Part shown: positions 7,403 through 10,679 of the stretch, piece by piece | Layout of the letters: the number at the start of each line of letters is the position of its first letter | Position numbering within the stretch: position 1 is the first letter of the stretch | Assembly: GCA_023388035.1 (NCBI GenBank) | Contig: JAEWGY010000005.1 | Span: 1 to 10,679, forward strand | Direction of reading: 5' to 3' | Origin: Bacillota bacterium | Lineage (GTDB): Bacteria > Bacillota_I > Bacilli_A > Erysipelotrichales > Erysipelotrichaceae | Length of the DNA: 10,679 nt | The notes under the pieces: model-generated | What the model was told of the DNA's origin: nothing | Seen by the model: the letters and a program-made list of their open reading frames with translations, nothing else | Database searches by the model: none | Position numbers and translations under genes: made by a program

Positions 7403-8313
7403 AAATAATTGAAGTTGATTTACAAAAAGAAATAAATATTGATGATGAAATAATTGCTTGTATTGGCTATTTTGATGGCCTTCATAAAGGGCATCAGAAT
7501 CTAATTTATAAGGTTTTTAATCTAGCTAAGGCAAATAATACTAAAAAAGCGCTTATTTCCTTTGATATCGATCCCTTATCAGTAATACTTAATAAGCGTA
7601 TTCGTAATATTCAGTCTCTTGATACTAGAATTAAGATGTTAGAGAGTATGAATTTTGATTATTTTATAATTCTTAAATTTAATGAAATGATGATGAATTT
7701 AAGCCATCAAGAATTTCATGCTAGAATTTTAGACAAATTAAATATCAAAGAATTAGTCTTAGGTTTTGATTTTCATTATGGTAAAAATGCTTTAGGAGAC
7801 AAGGATACCCTTACTTCAGCCGGTTATAAAATTCATGTAATTGATGAAATTACCTATGCTAATAAAAAAATATCATCAACTAGAATTAAAATGGAACTTG
7901 AAAATGGTAATATTGATTTAGTAAATAAATTATTGGGTTATAATTACTTTATCAGCTCAAAGGTTATAGAGGGTAATAAATTAGGTCGAAGCATTAAGTT
8001 TCCAACCATCAATCTTGAAATTGATCATGCTATTATTAAGCTTAAAAATGCTGTTTATTTTGGTTATGCTATTTATCATAATAAGAAGTATGATGCGATG
8101 ATTAATATTGGCACTAATCCAACTATTGATGATGGTAAGGAAATTAAAATTGAAGCTCATTTATTAGGTTTTAATGATGAAATTTATGGTTCAATGGTAG
8201 ATTTATATTTCCTTAAAAAACATCGTGATGAAATTAAATTTAATAGTTTAAATGAATTAAAAATACAGCTTAATAAAGACTTATTAGCACTCAAGGAATT
8301 TATTGAAAATTAA
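7399..8313 (+). CDS. ribF: Bifunctional riboflavin kinase / FMN adenylyltransferase (FAD synthetase)
   Basis: RibF phosphorylates riboflavin to FMN and then adenylates FMN to FAD. The 304-residue product has both domains. The N-terminal nucleotidyltransferase shows GYFDGLHKGH (23-32, the HxGH signature), GFDFHYGK (122-129) and SSTRIKMEL (159-167). The C-terminal flavokinase shows GNKLGRSIKFPTINL (192-206), with the P-T-x-N metal/ATP motif, and NIGTNPTI (236-243) followed by the E-A-H-L-L segment (252-256). One small change is K at 200, where a glycine usually precedes FPT. The start is TTG; it overlaps the truB stop as TTGA. This organism can use imported or locally made riboflavin; the window shows no riboflavin biosynthesis genes. 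Confidence 0.94.
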   Translation: MKIIEVDLQKEINIDDEIIACIGYFDGLHKGHQNLIYKVFNLAKANNTKKALISFDIDPLSVILNKRIRNIQSLDTRIKMLESMNFDYFIILKFNEMMMNLSHQEFHARILDKLNIKELVLGFDFHYGKNALGDKDTLTSAGYKIHVIDEITYANKKISSTRIKMELENGNIDLVNKLLGYNYFISSKVIEGNKLGRSIKFPTINLEIDHAIIKLKNAVYFGYAIYHNKKYDAMINIGTNPTIDDGKEIKIEAHLLGFNDEIYGSMVDLYFLKKHRDEIKFNSLNELKIQLNKDLLALKEFIEN

Positions 8314-8333
8314 ATTTAGGTTATAATTATATT
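8312..8333 (+). promoter_or_regulatory. Putative promoter block before the Asp23/Gls24-family gene
   Basis: TATAAT at 8322-8327 lies in a block resembling the one before truB: both read AATTTAG, then TATAATTAT, then TTA, with two extra bases here. The best -35 at 17 bp is poor (TTTATT, 8299-8304), and a TTGAAA at 8303-8308 is only 13 bp away. A start about 8334 would put the ribosome binding site almost at the 5' end. Tentative. Confidence 0.3.
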
Positions 8334-8334
8334 A

Positions 8335-8341
8335 GAGGTGA
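8335..8341 (+). promoter_or_regulatory. Shine-Dalgarno site of the Asp23/Gls24-family gene
   Basis: GAGGTGA ends three bases before the ATG at 8345. It is a good match to the consensus, though the spacing is short, and it supports translation of this small gene as a separate unit. Confidence 0.6.
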
Positions 8342-8344
8342 TTT

Positions 8345-8674
8345 ATGAGTAATGAATATATTAATTTAGCAGAATCAAGTGAAGATGGTACGCTAGCGAT
8401 TAATTCTCACATTTTAAGGGAAATCGCTTATTATTCAATTTCAAGAATTAAAGATATCGAAGCATATAAAAAATCAATTGATTGTGTCGGACTTAAAATA
8501 CGTAAAGATGAGATATACCTTAGTATTGATGTTAATGTAAATCGTAATATTAATACTGCAACTGTGTGCGAACAATTACAAAATAAAATATATATCAATA
8601 TTTTTCAAAATTGTAATATTAAAGTTAAAGAGATCAATATAAACGTACGTGGTTATACTATGGAGAGGGATTAA
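8345..8674 (+). CDS. Asp23/Gls24 family protein (DUF322)
   Basis: This 109-residue protein matches the Asp23/Gls24 pattern. An early G-T-L-A-I-N strand (15-20) is followed by a helix ILREIAYYSISRIKDIEAY (23-41), corresponding to the family's 'vi..Ia..aa.eveGV'. Then come a hydrophilic strand pair around VGLKIRKDEIYLSIDVNVN (48-66), a second helix with TVCEQLQNKIYINIF (73-87) and a closing strand KVKEININVRGY (93-104). There is no signal peptide or membrane segment. Family members are linked to alkaline shock and cell-envelope stress in staphylococci and enterococci, and B. subtilis YloU is a small relative in the same general chromosomal neighbourhood; the molecular role is not well defined. 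It is isolated by 31 bases upstream and 18 downstream. The residue pattern supports the family, not a specific function. Confidence 0.75.
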   Translation: MSNEYINLAESSEDGTLAINSHILREIAYYSISRIKDIEAYKKSIDCVGLKIRKDEIYLSIDVNVNRNINTATVCEQLQNKIYINIFQNCNIKVKEININVRGYTMERD

Positions 8675-8692
8675 TAATAATTCCTTTTAATT

Positions 8693-9631
8693 ATGAATAA
8701 ATTAAGAATAGTTTTTATGGGCACGCCTGATTTTGCGGCTACCGTATTAGAATCATTAATAATTAATAATTATAATATTGTTTTAGCTGTAACTAAAAAA
8801 GATGCCCTAGTAGGAAGAAAAAAAGAATTACAATCTTCAAGTGTTAAAAACTTAGCTTTAAAATATCATATTGAAGTTTTTGAGCCAACTAATATCAAAT
8901 TAGAATATCAGAAAATTTTAGATGCTAAACCTGATTTGATTATCACCTGTGCCTATGGTCAAATAATTCCTAAAATTATTTTAGATTACCCTAAATACCG
9001 CTGTATTAATATTCATGGCTCTTTACTACCCAAGTATCGTGGAGCTGCACCTATTCAACGAGCAATCGAAGATAACCTTAAAAAAACTGGTATCACCATT
9101 ATGTATATGGAAGAAAAAATGGATGCAGGGGACATGTTGTTTAAAAAGGAAATAAAGATCGAAGATGATGATACCACTACCACGCTCTTTAATAAAATGG
9201 CATTATTAAGCGCTGAGGCAATTATTGAATTCCTACCTAAATTCCTTAATGGTGATTTCAAAGCTCAAAAACAGGATGAAAGTGAAGTTAGTTTTGCTAA
9301 AATGATTAAAAAAGCAGATGAGTATTTAAATTTCAATCAAAAGGTCGATAAAGTTTATGCAAAATATCGCTCACTAACACTTATTCCTGGTGCCTATGCT
9401 ACAATTGATAATTATGATATTAAATTTTATGAGGCCTTTATTGAAAAAAATGATAATAGCAGTCCTGGTCTTTTTTATGGTTTAGTTAAGGATGCTATTA
9501 AAATAGGTTGTCTTGATGGATTTATCTATTTCAAAAGAGTTAAACTTAGTGGTAAAAAAGAAATGGATGCTAGATCATTTTATAATGGTCTAGGACAAAA
9601 ATTAGTTAATAAGAGATTTGAGATAAAATGA
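8693..9631 (+). CDS. fmt: Methionyl-tRNA formyltransferase
   Basis: Fmt transfers a formyl group from 10-formyltetrahydrofolate to the methionine on initiator tRNA. The product is 312 residues, normal length. The start gives the typical opening KLRIVFMGTPDFA (3-15). The catalytic triad N-x-H...D is visible: N106 and H108 in CINIHGS (104-110) and D144 in MDAGDML (143-149). The folate-binding loop SLLPKYRGAAPIQRAI (110-125) is intact. The C-terminal tRNA-binding domain (about 205-312) includes the short AKMIKKADEYLNF segment (202-214). No Shine-Dalgarno sequence is seen in the 18-base gap before it; that gap is pyrimidine-rich around 8681-8688. In Bacillus fmt sits between def and rsmB; here it has moved next to lepA and overlaps it as ATGA. 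Confidence 0.95.
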   Translation: MNKLRIVFMGTPDFAATVLESLIINNYNIVLAVTKKDALVGRKKELQSSSVKNLALKYHIEVFEPTNIKLEYQKILDAKPDLIITCAYGQIIPKIILDYPKYRCINIHGSLLPKYRGAAPIQRAIEDNLKKTGITIMYMEEKMDAGDMLFKKEIKIEDDDTTTTLFNKMALLSAEAIIEFLPKFLNGDFKAQKQDESEVSFAKMIKKADEYLNFNQKVDKVYAKYRSLTLIPGAYATIDNYDIKFYEAFIEKNDNSSPGLFYGLVKDAIKIGCLDGFIYFKRVKLSGKKEMDARSFYNGLGQKLVNKRFEIK

Positions 9632-10679
9632 ACAAAGATAAAATAAGAAACTTTTCAATCATTGCACATATTGATCATGGTAAATCAACTCTTGCTGATC
9701 GTATTATTGAATTAACTGAAACAGTATCTAAAAGAGAAATGCAGGATCAATTGCTGGATTCCTTAGAACTTGAAAGAGAAAGAGGAATCACGATTAAACT
9801 TAATCTTGTGCAGTTTAAATATAAGGATTATACCTTTCACTTAATTGATACACCAGGTCATGTTGATTTTACCTACGAGGTATCAAGATCATTAGCCGCT
9901 TGTGATGGAGCGGTTTTAGTCGTTGATGCAGCTCAAGGAATCGAGGCACAGACCCTTGCTAATGTTTATTTAGCAATGGATAATAATTTAGAAATCTTAC
10001 CAGTAATTAATAAAATCGATTTACCCAATGCTGATATTGAAAGGGTTAAAAAAGAAATAGAAGAAGTAATCGGTCTTGATGCTAGTGATATCCCTTTAAT
10101 ATCAGCTAAAAATGGCATCAATATCGATCAGGTTTTAGATCAGATTATTGAAAAATTACCTTCACCAAAGGGTGATGATAATAATCCTTTACAAGCCTTG
10201 GTTTTAGATTCTTACTATGACTCTTATAAGGGAGTAATTGTCTTTGCTTGTATTAAGGAAGGGGTTATTAAAGTTGGTGATGAAATCTGTTTTATGGCTA
10301 GTAAAGCTAAATATCAAGTAGTTGAACTAGGTATTAAAACACCAAAAGAAATTAAAAAAGATAAGTTAGTAGCTGGAGAAGTTGGTTATATTGTTGCTGC
10401 TATTAAATCAATTAAGGATATTCATATTGGTGATACCATCACTCATGTTAATAACCCTGCAAGCGAAGCTTTAGCGGGGTATAAGAAAATGCAATCAATG
10501 GTATATTGCGGTTTATATCCTACTGATAATGCAAAATATAACGATTTAAAAGATGCCTTAGAAAAATTAGCCTTAAATGATTCTTCACTTAGTTATGAAC
10601 CAGAAAGTTCTAAAGCACTAGGTTTTGGTTTTCGCTTAGGCTTTTTAGGGATGTTACATATGGATGTCATCCAAGAAAG
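9628..10679 (+). CDS. lepA: Elongation factor 4 (LepA), N-terminal part
   Basis: LepA/EF4 is a ribosome-associated translational GTPase, proposed to act in back-translocation or initiation and 30S maturation. The gene starts with ATG at 9628 and is cut by the window end after 350 codons plus two bases; the family is about 600 residues. G-domain motifs are AHIDHGKST (13-21), RGIT (52-55), DTPGHVDF (74-81), NKID (128-131) and SAK (159-161). The signature MQDQLLDSLELERERGITIK (38-57) and, near the window end, GFLGMLHMDVIQE identify LepA rather than EF-G, TypA or RF3. It overlaps the fmt stop by 4 nt, with only a weak purine stretch upstream, so translation is probably coupled to fmt. Confidence 0.96.
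   Translation, partial: MNKDKIRNFSIIAHIDHGKSTLADRIIELTETVSKREMQDQLLDSLELERERGITIKLNLVQFKYKDYTFHLIDTPGHVDFTYEVSRSLAACDGAVLVVDAAQGIEAQTLANVYLAMDNNLEILPVINKIDLPNADIERVKKEIEEVIGLDASDIPLISAKNGINIDQVLDQIIEKLPSPKGDDNNPLQALVLDSYYDSYKGVIVFACIKEGVIKVGDEICFMASKAKYQVVELGIKTPKEIKKDKLVAGEVGYIVAAIKSIKDIHIGDTITHVNNPASEALAGYKKMQSMVYCGLYPTDNAKYNDLKDALEKLALNDSSLSYEPESSKALGFGFRLGFLGMLHMDVIQE

Noticed and set aside
9055..9261. Antisense open frame opposite fmt
   Set aside because: It is opposite well-conserved catalytic and linker codons of fmt and has no recognisable motif or start signal.
1..10679. Mycoplasma-type code (UGA = Trp)
   Set aside because: Tryptophans are encoded by TGG (rlmN W33, rsgA W17), and TGA ends rlmN, truB and fmt at the expected family C-termini.

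Overview
The window is a compact run of housekeeping genes, all on the + strand. By eye it is very AT-rich (roughly a quarter to 30 % G+C). Gene order, Shine-Dalgarno sequences and protein motifs point to the Bacillota. UGG encodes the tryptophans (e.g. rlmN W33), and UGA ends rlmN, truB and fmt, so the code is standard (table 11) rather than the Mycoplasma code. The sensor kinase keeps extracellular PASTA repeats, which usually bind peptidoglycan, so a walled cell is more likely than a wall-less one. An AT-rich, reduced-genome Bacilli or Erysipelotrichia-like lineage would fit, but this is inference.

Layout. 1-438 is the 3' end of priA (replication restart helicase). 440-5884 follows the order known from Bacillus: rsmB, rlmN, prpC, prkC, rsgA, then rpe (5877-6530). 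These genes abut or overlap by 1 to 17 nt, so translation is probably coupled. Next come truB (6557-7402) and ribF (7399-8313), a small Asp23/Gls24-family gene (8345-8674), fmt (8693-9631) and the 5' part of lepA (9628 to the window end). Gaps are at most 31 bases. I see no terminator, tRNA, rRNA, CRISPR array, insertion sequence or prophage, and no stretch over 300 bases without a gene.

How the genes work together. Most serve ribosome assembly and translation: rRNA methylation (RsmB, RlmN), 30S maturation (RsgA), tRNA pseudouridylation (TruB), initiator tRNA formylation (Fmt) and elongation (LepA). PrpC and PrkC form a phosphatase/kinase signalling pair. Rpe and RibF add pentose-phosphate and flavin metabolism.

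The most notable anomaly is a single -1 frameshift in rsgA at about 5445-5449, which separates the OB/G4 part from the G1-G2-G3 and zinc-binding part. Two similar promoter-like AT blocks sit in the two largest gaps, before truB and before the Asp23 gene; the first could give a leaderless truB message. I found no convincing novel biological system.
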